64,000 nt of DNA. Source: Tupaia tana (Eukaryota > Chordata > Mammalia > Scandentia > Tupaiidae). Below are positions 10,228 through 19,924 of the stretch, one piece after another. Position numbers and translations under genes: made by a program. The stretch lies in NCBI GenBank assembly GCA_026018925.1, contig JAKSZU010000009.1, positions 37,252,415-37,316,414 of the forward strand. The letters are read 5' to 3'. The notes beneath the pieces were generated by a model. The model had not been told where the DNA came from, made no database searches, and worked only from the letters and a program-made list of their open reading frames with translations. Numbering within the stretch: position 1 is the stretch's first letter; each line of letters begins with the position of its first letter.

Positions 10228-10606
10228 GGCAGGAGAGTTGAGCCCCTCTCTGAGCAGACTCCTCATGGCTACTGGGAACTAGATTTTTCAGGGAACAGGA
10301 GAAATGAAGATTTTCTACTCATAATTCAGCCTCCAGCAAGCAGAGCTAGTGTGGTAGGGAGCCCCTCTGGCCTTCTATCTCTGTCTCTGTGTCTCTGAGG
10401 TCTCTGTCTCTCTCTGCTCCTGTCTCCTCATTTTTGTTTTTTGGTAATTTTTCCTTTTTACGATTTTTTTAAAGGCAAAGTTTTTCTCTGGCGCTCTGCT
10501 CCTCCCATTGTTTTGTTAATAATCCCTTCTGCTTCTTCCTCCCAGGCAGGAGAGTTGAGCCCCTCTCTGAGCAGACTCCTCATGGCTACTGGGAACTAGA
10601 TTTTTC
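10228..10606 (+). repeat. 62-bp perfect direct repeat in the LINE 5'UTR
   Basis: A 62-bp block starting ggcaggagagttgagcccct lies at 10228-10289 and again at 10545-10606 with no mismatch, 317 bp apart. The second copy runs into a CpG-rich, partly palindromic box (10606-10632). This looks like a duplicated promoter module. Confidence 0.9.
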
Positions 10607-10906
10607 GCGCGGCACGCTTGCGCGCCGCGCGGTTTTCTGTTTTGTGATTTTTTTCTTTAAAAAAAAAAAAAGATAGAAAAGTAATTACAATTTTTTATTT
10701 TTTTTCTTTTTTTCTCTCTTTTTGTTGTTGTTTCTCTCTCTCTTTTTCATTTTCCTTTTTCTTGTATCTCCACCCAATATCTACTGAATCTGCTGCACCA
10801 GCGATCAAAACAGAACGGCAAGCAGATTCTAGAACACCTCTGTCTGCTTGTTCCTGTACATTGAGGCTTAACTTCAAGAATTTGAAAGAAACACGCCATT
10901 CATCAG

Positions 10907-11908
10907 ATGTCAAGAAATCACCGCCGGATCACGAGAAATATGGGAAAACGAGAAAATACCTCTCCTCCACGGGAAAAGAGTAACTCTCCTTCATCCACAA
11001 GCAGTTCGGTGAAAGTCATGGAAATGTCTGATAAGGAATTTAGAGCATTCGTAATGTCGAAGCTAACAGAGATGGAAGAAAAGAGAGATAATGAACTGCT
11101 AAAGAGAAAGGAGAAAGAAGTTGCCGAGTTCCAGGAGATGAGGAAATTCTTGCAAGATCTAAAAGAGGAATTACACACTTTACAAAAGACTCAAATGGAA
11201 CTGCTAGAGATGAAGGCTATAATACAAGAAGTCAAAATCTCCCTAGAAAGTATTAAAAGCAGACTAGATCATTCAGAAAATAGAATCTCTAATGTAGAAG
11301 AGAAAATGGCTGGCTTAGAAAAATCCACCACGAAGACTGAGAAAATGGCTCAAAAATTTGAGAATGATATGCGAGAAGTACTGGATACCATCAAACGTCC
11401 AAATATCCGGATAATTGGCATTCCAGAAGGTGAAGAGACCCATAAGGGCATTGATAATCTATTCCATGAAATCCTGCAAGAAAACTTTCCAAACCTAGAG
11501 AGGCATTCAAAGATCCAGTCCCAGGAAATACAAAGGACTCCAAATAGAATCAACCCAAGAAGATCTTCTCCAAGACACATTATAGCCAGGTTGACCAAAA
11601 CCGCAGACAAAGACAAGATACTAAGATTGGCAAGAGAGAAACATCAAGTTACCTACAAAGGACATCCCATCAGGCTAACAGCAGATCTCTCATCGGAAAC
11701 AATGCGAGCGAGGAGAGAATGGGAAAATATATTCAAAGTGTTACGAGAGAAGCAATTTCAGCCAAGAATACTGTACCCGGCAAGATTATCTTTCAGGTGG
11801 GAAGAAAAGACAAGAACATTCTCAGATAAACAAAACCTGAAAGAATTTACCAACACCAGACCAGATCTCCAAGAAGTTCTCAAGGGTGTGTTGTATCAAG
11901 AAAATTAA
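10907..11908 (+). CDS. L1-type ORF1 protein (RNA-binding retrotransposon chaperone)
   Basis: Intact 333-codon frame. ORF1p of L1 elements binds element RNA, forms trimers and acts in cytoplasmic RNPs. Visible parts are: a basic, Ser/Pro-rich N-terminus (residues 1-35); a long heptad-like coiled coil (about 45-155) rich in Glu, Lys and Leu; an RRM starting at RPNIRIIGIPEGEE (164-177); and a C-terminal domain ending in the conserved region with YPARLSF (290-296). Length is typical for L1 ORF1p (about 330-370). The start is the first ATG of the open stretch; a second Met at residue 12 is possible. No ORF2 follows, so mobility would need L1 enzymes in trans. Host-genome retroelement protein; no frameshift or stop seen. 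Confidence 0.92.
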   Translation: MSRNHRRITRNMGKRENTSPPREKSNSPSSTSSSVKVMEMSDKEFRAFVMSKLTEMEEKRDNELLKRKEKEVAEFQEMRKFLQDLKEELHTLQKTQMELLEMKAIIQEVKISLESIKSRLDHSENRISNVEEKMAGLEKSTTKTEKMAQKFENDMREVLDTIKRPNIRIIGIPEGEETHKGIDNLFHEILQENFPNLERHSKIQSQEIQRTPNRINPRRSSPRHIIARLTKTADKDKILRLAREKHQVTYKGHPIRLTADLSSETMRARREWENIFKVLREKQFQPRILYPARLSFRWEEKTRTFSDKQNLKEFTNTRPDLQEVLKGVLYQEN

Positions 11909-12169
11909 ACACAGACACATGGAAATAAGAGTCCAAAAACTATGAAAGTGGCCAACTTAATCATAGGGACAAGTATGGAGTTGAATATTATATCCTAGAA
12001 TTTAATCAGGAAAATTGAACCAGAACAGACGATAAAAGTACATGAGACTGATAGGTTCATACACCTACCATTTGAACAGAATCCTAACTTGTTTCCTGGC
12101 TTAAAGCAAAGTGCCTTGGCACTTCTTTGAGTTAAGTTAAAACTGGTTTTCTTAGTAGTATTGAGTGAA

Positions 12170-12893
12170 CTCAACACTGAAAGTAGTTAGATTATGTAGG
12201 AAATTGTGTGATCAATGCAATGTGGGTGGGAAGGGAATGAAGGACAATTGTAGACACCGGAGGTGGTGTGAGAGGAGGGTGGGAAGGGACAGAAGGTCAG
12301 AAAGATGGGTGGAAGTAATTCTAGGAACTAGTAATGGAAATTTTTTTGTAATGTGCATGATTGTATCACTATACAGTGTGTACTGGATGGGAGATTGCAT
12401 TTTGTATGCTGTGATGAAGCTTAGGGAAGGAATGTAAATTGAGTTACAAAAAGAAAAAAAGTTTCAGAAAAAAAAAAATATATATATATACCTAATGACT
12501 GCAGTAGGATATGTAGCCACAGCTAGGTGCTACTTTATAGGATGCGTAAAGTAAGACTTGTGTTCATGGAAATGTGGGTATCACCTGTGTTTGCTATGAG
12601 GGTATTTCGATTGATTAGGGTCTTTGGCGATACAATAATTCTGAGGAGAAAATAGTATAGCATGCAAACATAGATACCAGAGGCTGTGGGAGGAGAGTGG
12701 GAGATGGCAGAGGGTAAGAGATAGAGAATCAAGGATGGGGGAAAAAAGCAAAACATACAGAAGACAAGAAATGTAAGCTCATTTACTGACAATAACATGT
12801 TTGTTGATGTGCTTGATTGAGACAATATATAGTGTACTTTGGATGGAAAATAAATTAAAAAAAAAAAAAGAAAAAAAAAAAAAAAAAAAAAAA
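12170..12893 (+). repeat. Duplicated 3' end of the LINE
   Basis: Segment 1 (about 12170-12478, ending in an A tract and short TA run) and segment 2 (about 12575-12893) share the same order. TAGACACCGGAGG matches TAGATACCAGAGG, TGTGCATGATTGTATCA matches TGTGCTTGATTGAGACA, and CAGTGTGTACTGGATGG matches TAGTGTACTTTGGATGG. They are clearly diverged, so the duplication predates this insertion. Confidence 0.7.
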
Positions 12894-12908
12894 AAGAATT
12901 GCAGAAAT

Positions 12909-13150
12909 GGGACCAGCAGATGGCATAATGGTTATGCCACTGGACCCTCATGTAATTGAGCGTGATTTGAGTCCTGAACCTGGTGACTTGAAACTCATGC
13001 TGGGTGTGTGCGCATGTGTATCAAAAATCTTGACAGGAGAATGGAAAAGAAGGTATTGTGGCATGGCCATACCCCCTGGGGGGGTGATTTCTCACTTTCT
13101 GTCTCTCTAGTGACTGCACATGACCTATGACAAAAATCTCTCAAAAGAAA
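12909..13150 (+). mobile_element. SINE family A
   Basis: Starts with CCAGCAGATGGCATAATGG. Its first bases are part of the LINE TSD, so the LINE entered at its 5' end. Confidence 0.9.
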
Positions 13151-13174
13151 ATTAAAAGATAAAAGTATTATCGA

Positions 13175-13352
13175 GGGGGCCAGTAGATGGCTTGGTGGTT
13201 AAGGGTGTTGTATTCACACATGGCCAACCGCGATTTGAGTCCCGAACCTGACGGCTTGCTTTCTCACTCTCTCTCTCTCTCTTTCTCCCTCTCTGGTCAA
13301 ATTAAAATGAATAAATAAATAAATAAAGTTAAATAAAATAATAATTTTTTAA
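13175..13352 (+). mobile_element. SINE family B
   Basis: Full B structure. It is followed by aagaattgtagaaat, a near copy of the sequence before the preceding A element. Confidence 0.88.
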
Positions 13353-13407
13353 AAAAGAATTGTAGAAATATTCAACATCTTTCTGAAGGAGGAAAGTATT
13401 CATTATT

Positions 13408-13652
13408 TTTTCCTTTTTAAGTTTTGTTACAGGGTATGTGAGCTTACCAGAGAGAAAAGGAAAGTGAGAAATCACCCGCCCAAGGGAGACGGCCATGCTG
13501 TAATCCCTTCTCCTCCATTCTTTTCTTTAGATCCTGGGCACACATGCACATGTGCCCAGCATGTTTCTCAAGCCCCTGAGTCTGGGACTCAAACTGCCCA
13601 GGTGGCCACATGGTTCTAGCTGCCTTAACTACCATTCCATCAGCTGACCCTA
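13408..13652 (-). mobile_element. SINE family A, old
   Basis: Complete but diverged. The head ends ccatcagctgaccc. Confidence 0.83.
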
Positions 13653-13659
13653 AGGTACT

Positions 13660-14196
13660 TATTTTATTTTAAAAATATTATTTAACGTTATTTCTTATTA
13701 TTTTAAATGTGGGTTTTGGCACGTACACTCACCAGAGAGAGACAGAAAGAGAGAGAGGGGAACCAGCAGTTAGCGTAATGGCTATGTCGCTGGACTCCCA
13801 CGTAGTCGACCGCGGTTCGCGTCTCGGACCCGGTGGCTTACAACTCACGCCGGGCGCGTGTGCGTGCGTGCCCAAGATCCCGAGAGGAGAATGGAGGAGA
13901 AGGGATTGCGGCGTGACCATCCCCCCTGGGGGGTGATTTCTCGCTTTCTGTCTCTATGTCTCTCTCTGTCTGTCTGGCGAGCGCACGCGCCCTATAGCAA
14001 AAAACCTCTCCAAAAAAAAAAAAAAAAAAAAGTAAAAAAAAAAAAAAAAGTAAAAAAAAAAAAAAAAGTAAAAAAAAAAAAAAAAGAAAGAAAGAGAGAG
14101 AGAAAGTGAGAAAGTAGGCTACCAGGTCGAGGACTTGAACCATGGCTGGCCATGTGAGTGTCTAGCACCTCAACCACCACACCACCTGCTGGCCCC
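13660..14196 (-). mobile_element. SINE family B/C split by a young A SINE
   Basis: Left part 13660-13756, right part about 14084-14196 (head end cacctgctggcccc). The break in the CT tract has a TSD of the gaaagagagagag type. Confidence 0.8.
13757..14083 (+). mobile_element. SINE family A, young subtype, patterned A tail
   Basis: One of a near-identical group starting GGAACCAGCAGTTAGCG, with GTCTCGGACCCGGTGGCTTAC and a CpG-rich body. Its tail is (A15-20 GT) repeated three times. Confidence 0.95.
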
Positions 14197-14203
14197 AAGG
14201 GAA

Positions 14204-14363
14204 TATATATTTTTTAATTATTTTATTTAACTTTATTTATTTTAATTTGACCAGAGAGGGAGATAGAGAAAATAAGAAAGCAAGCCGCCAGGTTCGGCAC
14301 TGAAACCGCGGCCAGCCATGTGGGAGTACAATGCCCTTAACCACCACACCACCTGCTGGCCCT
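14204..14363 (-). mobile_element. SINE family B
   Basis: Complete. The head ends cacctgctggccc. Confidence 0.9.
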
Positions 14364-14394
14364 GGTATACATTTTTTTTTAAATAATTATTTAT

Positions 14395-14664
14395 GGGACC
14401 AGCAGTTAGCGTAATGGCTATGTCGCTAGACTCCCACGTAGTAAACCGCAGTTTGCGTCCCGGACCCAGTGGCTTAAACTTAATGCCAGGTGTGTGTGCG
14501 TGCACGCCCAAGATCCCGAGAGGAGAATGGAGGAGAAGGGATTGCAGCGTGGCCATCCCCCCTGGGGGGGTGATTTCTTGCTTTCTGTCTCTCTGTCTCT
14601 CTCTGTCTGTCTGGCGAGTGCATGAGCCCTTTAGCAAAACCTCCTCTCAAAAAAAAAAAAAAAG
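14395..14664 (+). mobile_element. SINE family A, full length
   Basis: Intact palindrome and poly-A. The TSD aattatttat lies at 14385-14394 and 14665-14674. Confidence 0.94.
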
Positions 14665-14699
14665 AATTATTTATGAAATTTTTTAAAGAAAGTTTTATT

Positions 14700-14884
14700 A
14701 TTATTTATTATCATTTTTAAAAATTATTTTTCATTTAACTTTATTTATTTATTTAAATTTGACCAGAGAAGGACAGAGCAAGAGAGAGAGAAAGTGAGAA
14801 AGCAAGCCACCAGGTCCGGGACTCGAACCATGGTCGGCCATGTGGGAGTCCAGCGCCCTTAACCAACAAGCCACCTGCTGGTCC
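14700..14884 (-). mobile_element. SINE family B
   Basis: Complete. The head ends agccacctgctggtcc. Confidence 0.9.
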
Positions 14885-14887
14885 ACA

Positions 14888-15059
14888 TTATTATTATTTT
14901 TAAAGTTTGCTATAGGACACATGTACTCACCAGAGAGAGAGAGGGAAAGCCAGGTCGGACATTCAAACCATGGTCAGCCATGTAGGAGTTCAGCACCTTA
15001 AATGGGGGAGGGTGTCCTGTGCTTCCTACTGATTTTGTACCACACTACCTGTTGGCCCC
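14888..15059 (-). mobile_element. SINE family C carrying a 38-bp foreign insert
   Basis: GCTATAGGACACATGTACTC is joined to a short CT tract and head. Between ccttaa and accacactacc there are 38 bp (15001-15038) that do not belong to the SINE. Confidence 0.85.
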
Positions 15060-15060
15060 C

Positions 15061-15199
15061 ATTTATTAAATTTTATTTATTATTACAATTTTTCAATTTG
15101 ACCTGAGAAAGAAAAAGCAAGCTGCCAGGTCTGGGACTCAAACCATGGTCAGCCATGTGGAAGTCCAGCACCCTAACCACTATACCATCTGGTGGCCCC
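15061..15199 (-). mobile_element. SINE family B
   Basis: Diverged copy ending ccatctggtggcccc. A 24-bp head scrap of another copy sits at about 15229-15252. Confidence 0.85.
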
Positions 15200-15549
15200 A
15201 AGGTATTCATTTTTAATTGACTATTGTTTCACTATGCCATCTGCCAGCCCCCAGTGCATGGAAATTCTGAAAGAAGTGTACTGTCATCTCTGAACTGTAT
15301 TAGCAATATGTTTGGTGGCCGTGATGTTAATTTTGGGTGTCACTTTGACTATACAGAAGGATATCAGAAAGTTTAATGAAACATTGTTTGTAAGTGTGTC
15401 TGTAAGAGTATTGCCAGACAAGTTTTGGGGTAACTCTTTCAGTGAACATTTGTTGAAACCTATGTATGAGACATGTTATTACTGCTGAAAGTATAGCCAT
15501 GAAAAAGGAAAGAAAGTTCCTGCTCACACTGTAGTAGGGAAGACAGAAA

Positions 15550-15690
15550 ATATGTATTATTTTTAAAATTTGCTGTAGAGCACATGCACTTACCAGAGAA
15601 AGAGAGAGAAAACCACCATGTCCAGAACTCAAGCTGCAGTCAGCCATGTGGGAGTTCAGCAACCCAACCACCACACCACCTGCTGGGCCT
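15550..15690 (-). mobile_element. SINE family C
   Basis: Short form with GCTGTAGAGCACATGCACTTACC. The head ends cacctgctgggcc. Confidence 0.83.
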
Positions 15691-15751
15691 GAGATATATA
15701 TGTGTTTGTGTGTAAATACATATATGTATGTATATATATGTATATTTACAA

Positions 15752-15793
<42 letters not shown>

Positions 15794-15797
15794 TATG
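15691..15797. repeat. TA/TG microsatellite
   Basis: Interrupted (TA)n and (TG)n with a near-palindromic centre (atatgtatatttacaaacat). Directly 5' of single-copy DNA. Confidence 0.9.
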
Positions 15798-15998
15798 ATA
15801 GTCGTAGCAAACTAGATAGGAAGAGAATGATGTGGGATTTGCACCTTCAAGTAGGCTGTGTAGCAAATGTCTGGCTGAAAAGGTGACGTGAGAGGAAAGA
15901 CTGGAAGGAGGTGGGGACAGAGCCCTATGGAGAACTGGTTCTGAAAGTTGAAATGGGGGAGGGTGTCCTGTGCTTCCTACTGATTTTGTCCTGTAAAT

Positions 15999-16268
15999 TC
16001 CTTTTTTTTTTTTTTTTGGAGAGGTTTTTGCCATAGGGCACGTGTGCTTGCCAGACAGACAGACAGAGACAGAGAGACAGAAAGCGAGAAATCACCCCCC
16101 AAGGGGGATGGTCACGCCATAATCCCTTCTCCTCCATTCTCCTGTCGGGATCCTGGGCACGCACGCGCACGCACCCGGCGTGAGTTTTAAGCCACTGGGT
16201 TCGGGACTCGAACCACGGTCGACTATATGGGAGTCCAGCGACACAGCCATTATGCTAACTGCTGATCC
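15999..16268 (-). mobile_element. SINE family A, full length
   Basis: CpG-rich, with the head ending ctaactgctgatccc. Short TSD taaattcc / taaatttc. Confidence 0.93.
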
Positions 16269-16391
16269 CTAAATTTCTTCACTGAGTAAGAGTAATATCT
16301 CCTTTCCAGTCCCTGATTTTGATGTAAGAGATCCTCTATTGTTCTTGCTGTTTGTCAGTATGAATTGGTCAGTTTAAAACCAGAATTACCA

Positions 16392-16840
16392 GGGCTGGCA
16401 AGTGCTAAGTGGTTAAGGTGCTGGATTCCCACATGGCAGACCACAGTTTGAGTCCTGGACCTGGCAGCACGCTTCCTCACTTTCTCTCTCTCTCTGTCCC
16501 TCTCTGGTCAAATTAAAATAAATAAATAGGGACCAGCAGTTGGCATAATGGCTATGTCACTGGACTCCCATGTAGCCCACTGCGGTTCAAGTCCCGGACC
16601 TGGTGGCTTAAACTCACACCGGGCGTGTGTGCATGCATGCCCAAGATCTCGAGAGGAGAAAGGACGAGAAGGGATTGCACCATGGCCATCCCCCGGGGGA
16701 TGATTTCTTGCTTTCTGTCTCTCTGTCTCTGTCTTTCTGGCGAGTGTACATGCCCTATAGCAAAAACCTCTCCAAAAATAAATAAATAAAATAAAGTTTA
16801 ATAAATTAATTCTTTGAAAATTAAATAAACAATCCTTAAA
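16392..16840 (+). mobile_element. SINE family B split by an A SINE in its tail
   Basis: B body 16392-16528. Its AATAAATA tail resumes after the nested A element at about 16776. Confidence 0.85.
16529..16775 (+). mobile_element. SINE family A, nested
   Basis: Head GGGACCAGCAGTTGGC. It uses the AATAAATA tail of the host B SINE as target. Confidence 0.92.
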
Positions 16841-16905
16841 AAAAAACCCACACAGAATTACCAGGATGGTTCACATAACAGGAAAAGGTTAAGATTTTCA
16901 AATCT

Positions 16906-17150
16906 GGGACTAGCAGGTGGCATAATGGTTACATCACTAGGTTCCCATGTAATTGACTATGGTTTGAATCTAGGACCTGGTTGCTTAAACTCACATCGGG
17001 CACATGTGTGTACATGCCCAAGATCCCAAGAGGAGAATGGAGGAGAGACAGTGTGGCTATACCCCTGGGAGGTTATTTTTCACTTTCTGTCTCTCTGTCT
17101 CTCCAGTAAGCACATGCACCCTATAACAAAAATCTCTCTCTTAAAAAAAA
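16906..17150 (+). mobile_element. SINE family A
   Basis: The TSD aagattttcaaa lies at 16891-16902 and 17151-17162. Confidence 0.92.
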
Positions 17151-17169
17151 AAGATTTTCAAAGCTTTAG

Positions 17170-17403
17170 GGGCCAGCAGATGACTTGGTGGTTAAGGCAC
17201 TTACACGACTGACCATGGTGTGAGTCCTGGACCTGGTGACTTGAAAATCACACTGGGTACATGTGCATGAGTGCCCAAAGTCCTTAGAGGAGAATGGAGG
17301 AGAAGGGATTGAGGTGTCGCCACAGCCCCTGGGGGGTTATTTCTCACTTTACCTCTCTCTGGAAAGTACACTTGTCCTATGGTAAAAAATCCAACAACAA
17401 AAA
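17170..17403 (+). mobile_element. SINE family A, old subtype
   Basis: GAAAATCACACTGGGT body and a short palindrome. The TSD is of the ttttcaaagctttt type. Confidence 0.9.
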
Positions 17404-17481
17404 GTTTTCAAAGCTTTTGAGCAAATTGAGGTTATAGCCACACGCTAAGTTCTGTATACTTCTATAAAATGAAGGATGTAG

Positions 17482-17649
17482 AGGGCCAACAAGTGGCGTG
17501 GTGGTTAAGGGCACTGGATTCTAACATGGCCAACTGTGGTTTGAGTCCCAGACCTGGGAACTTGCTTTCTCACTCTCCCCTACCCCCCTGTCTGATCAAA
17601 GTAAAATAAATAAATAAATAGATAAATAAAGTTAAATAAAATAATTCTT
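17482..17649 (+). mobile_element. SINE family B
   Basis: The TSD aaaatgaaggatgt lies near 17467-17480 and 17651-17664. Confidence 0.92.
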
Positions 17650-17747
17650 TAAAATGAAGGATGTGGAGACACAGGACATGTATACATAGGTCCCTACAAT
17701 AGCTTCTTACTTCAGTGGCACAGTCACTGTTTAAAGCTACATGATCA

Positions 17748-17896
17748 GGGTTGGCAGATGATGTGGCGGTTAAGGGTGCTGGACTCCCACATGGCCGACC
17801 ACAGTTCCAGTCCTAGGCCTGGTAACTTGCTTTCTCACTTTCCCTCTCTCTCTCTCTCTCTCTCTCTCACTCTGTCCCTCTCTGATCGAACTAAAA

Positions 17897-17931
<35 letters not shown>

Positions 17932-17962
17932 AGTTAAACAAAATAATTCTTAAAAAAAATTC
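17748..17962 (+). mobile_element. SINE family B
   Basis: Expanded CT tract and a long (AAAT)n tail (about 17893-17931). Confidence 0.9.
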
Positions 17963-17964
17963 TT

Positions 17965-18158
17965 GGGGCAGGCAAGTGGTGTGGTGGTTAAGAGCACTAG
18001 ACTCCCACATGGCTGACTGTGGTTTGAATACCGGGCCTGGCAGCTTGCTTTCTCACTTTCTGTCTTTCTCTCTCTCTCACACTCTGTCCCTCTCTGGTCA
18101 AATTAAAACAAATACATAAATATATAAACAAAGTTAAATAAAATACTTATTTTAAAAA
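17965..18158 (+). mobile_element. SINE family B
   Basis: Complete, in tandem with the preceding copy. The tail is GTTAAATAAAATAC. Confidence 0.9.
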
Positions 18159-18159
18159 T

Positions 18160-18342
18160 TATTTTTTTAAATTAATTATTTTATTTTATTTATTCATTAA
18201 TTTATTTTAACCTTACCAGAGAGAGATGAGAGAGAGAGAGAGAGAGAAAGTGAGAAAGCAAGCCTCCAGGTCCAGGACTCAAACCACGGTAGGCCATGTG
18301 GGAGTGTCCAGCACCTTAACCACCATACCACCTGTTGGTCCC
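18160..18342 (-). mobile_element. SINE family B
   Basis: Complete. The head ends cacctgttggtcccc. Confidence 0.9.
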
Positions 18343-18373
18343 CCAAAAAATTCTTAAAAAAAAATCTGCTACA

Positions 18374-18557
18374 GGGCCCAGCAGGTGGCATAGTGGTTAA
18401 GAGTGCTGGACTCCACATAGCTGACTGCGGCTCAAATCCCAGGCCTGGTGGCTTGCTTTTTCACTTTCCTTCTGTCTTTCTCTCACTCTGTTCCTCTCTG
18501 ATCAAATTTAAATAAATAAAGTTAAATAAAATAATACTTAAAAAAGAAAAAAATCCT
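18374..18557 (+). mobile_element. SINE family B
   Basis: Head CCAGCAGGTGGCATAGTGG, with an AATAAA-containing tail. Confidence 0.9.
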
Positions 18558-18929
18558 TTTTATTTAAAAAAAAAGCTACATAACAGTACTGTACCAAAAA
18601 TCTAAACTATTGCTTGACATCTAGTGCTGGTATGTTCAACCATCAAAGAAGGCAATATGCTACAAGCAGGAGAACATTTCTATATAGGTGAATACGGGTC
18701 TAATAAGTTATTAACTTCAAGGCAAGTAGCTTAAGTAAGCAGAAAATTTGACCAGCATCTTTGACCAGAAGCCTATGGTGATAATGATGTCACTGAGTGG
18801 TCACAGTTGATTGCATCACAATGAATTTTGCCTATAAAGTCCAACAATCTTTGGCCTGAGGCTTATTTCTCCTAACGGTATGTACTAGCTAAGAAGTTTT
18901 GGAGGGTTTTGTTTGTTTATTTTCTTTTT
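18558..18929. other. Single-copy DNA with possible promoter
   Basis: SINE-free stretch upstream of the small plus-strand gene. It holds the CRE/TATA pair listed separately. Confidence 0.5.
18785..18879 (+). promoter_or_regulatory. Possible CRE + TATA promoter of the 110-codon gene
   Basis: TGATGTCA (CRE-like, 18785-18792) lies 40 bp upstream of TATAAA (18833-18838). A donor-like ACG|GTATGT follows at 18875-18883. Initiation would be near 18860, giving only a very short first exon. CRE plus TATA is common in spermatid-expressed genes. Function is inferred from motif spacing only. Confidence 0.3.
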
Positions 18930-19174
18930 CTTTTTTTCTTGAGAGGTTTTTGCCATAGGGCACGTGCGCTTGCCAGACAGACAGACAGAGAGAGACAGAG
19001 AGACAGAAAGCGAGAAATCACCACACCGCAATCCCTTCTCCTCCGTTCTCCTCTCGGGATCTTGGGCACGTACGCACACATGCCCGGCGTGAGTTTAAGC
19101 CATCGGGTCCGGGACTCAAACTGTGGTCGGCTACATGGGAGTCCAGCGACATAGCCATTATGCTAACTGCTGGT
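18930..19174 (-). mobile_element. SINE family A lacking the C/G palindrome
   Basis: CpG-rich copy in which the ccccccaggggggatggcc segment is cleanly deleted (aatcaccacaccgc). Confidence 0.92.
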
Positions 19175-19302
19175 CTGTTTTATTATTTTCTAAAAGCATT
19201 AAAAAGACTAGGTGTTTAAAAAATATTTTCATGCCGAATCCTTTAAAAACTGGTTTGTATCCATGGGAGTGGCATTCTACAATATTTTGTTTTCCTTTTC
19301 AG

Positions 19303-19419
19303 GTCACAGTATTGTGAGAATACTGAAGAGCGTGATTTACAGCTAGTGCTGCCCTACCAAGGTGTAGACCCATACTTCAAGCACAGAAGAATCAGACACT
19401 GAGTTCAGAAGTCTGACGA
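19303..19419 (+). other. Predicted non-coding exon of the 110-codon gene
   Basis: The acceptor TTTTCCTTTTCAG ends at 19302 and the donor ACGA|GTAAGT follows 19419. The 117 bp contain no ATG, as expected for 5'UTR. It lies between the possible promoter and the first coding exon and has the same strand. Inferred from splice signals in otherwise single-copy sequence. Confidence 0.5.
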
Positions 19420-19740
19420 GTAAGTATCATCAGTTCTCAGTTCTGCTTTGTGCTTTACTACTTTTTGTTCAATGGGCTCATTTAGAAAAGCAGTGCTCTC
19501 ACCGAACTTTCTCTGTTATTATCTCTGCAGTCATTGTGTCCATATGTACTTAATAGCTACAGTTGTTTGCGAAGATGGTCGTGGGAGTTCCACCTCCCCT
19601 CATGTGATTGGAAATACAAACCTATTTGGTACATTCCAACATGCCTTTGAACTCAAAGCCCTGGAAAAGGCTAGTATTTATAAAACTAAACTTGAGTGGA
19701 CTTTTTTTAGATGCATGACTCTAACATGTTTTTTAAATTA

Positions 19741-19911
19741 ATTTTATTTATCATCCTTATTTTGAAATTTGCTATCGGGTATGTTTGCTCACCAAAGAGA
19801 GACAGAGAAAGAGAGAGGGAAAGTGAGAATGCAAGCCACCAGGTCTGATACTCAAACCATGTCAACCAAGTGAGAGTCCAGTGCCTCAACCACCATGCTA
19901 GCTGCTGGCCC
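19741..19911 (-). mobile_element. SINE family C
   Basis: GCTATCGGGTATGTTTGCTCACC joined to a CT tract. The head ends gctagctgctggccc. Confidence 0.85.
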
Positions 19912-19924
19912 TAACTCTAAAATT

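Larger units (their letters stand above)
10139..12913 (+). mobile_element. HAL1-like LINE: ORF1 present, ORF2 absent, full length
   Basis: Body 10159-12893 (2735 bp) between perfect 20-bp TSDs at 10139-10158 and 12894-12913 (aagaattgcagaaatgggac). Order: a 5'UTR of about 750 bp with a duplicated 62-bp block and a CpG-rich box, one intact L1-type ORF1 (10907-11908), a 985-bp 3' region made of two diverged copies of one segment, and a terminal A tract (about 12857-12893). No trace of ORF2 endonuclease or reverse transcriptase follows ORF1. Elements with L1 ORF1 and no ORF2 are known as HAL1 (half-L1) and depend on L1 enzymes. The uninterrupted ORF1 and unmutated TSD point to recent insertion. 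It landed at the 5' edge of an A SINE. A simple deletion derivative of a normal L1 is the alternative. Confidence 0.85.

Noticed and set aside
10228-10606. 62-bp repeats as LTRs of a retrovirus
   Set aside because: No TG...CA ends, PBS or TSD of their own; they lie within the LINE 5'UTR.
15327-16034. 235-codon minus-strand open frame
   Set aside because: Composite of an A SINE tail, single-copy DNA, a TA microsatellite and a C SINE; low-complexity Tyr/Ile run.
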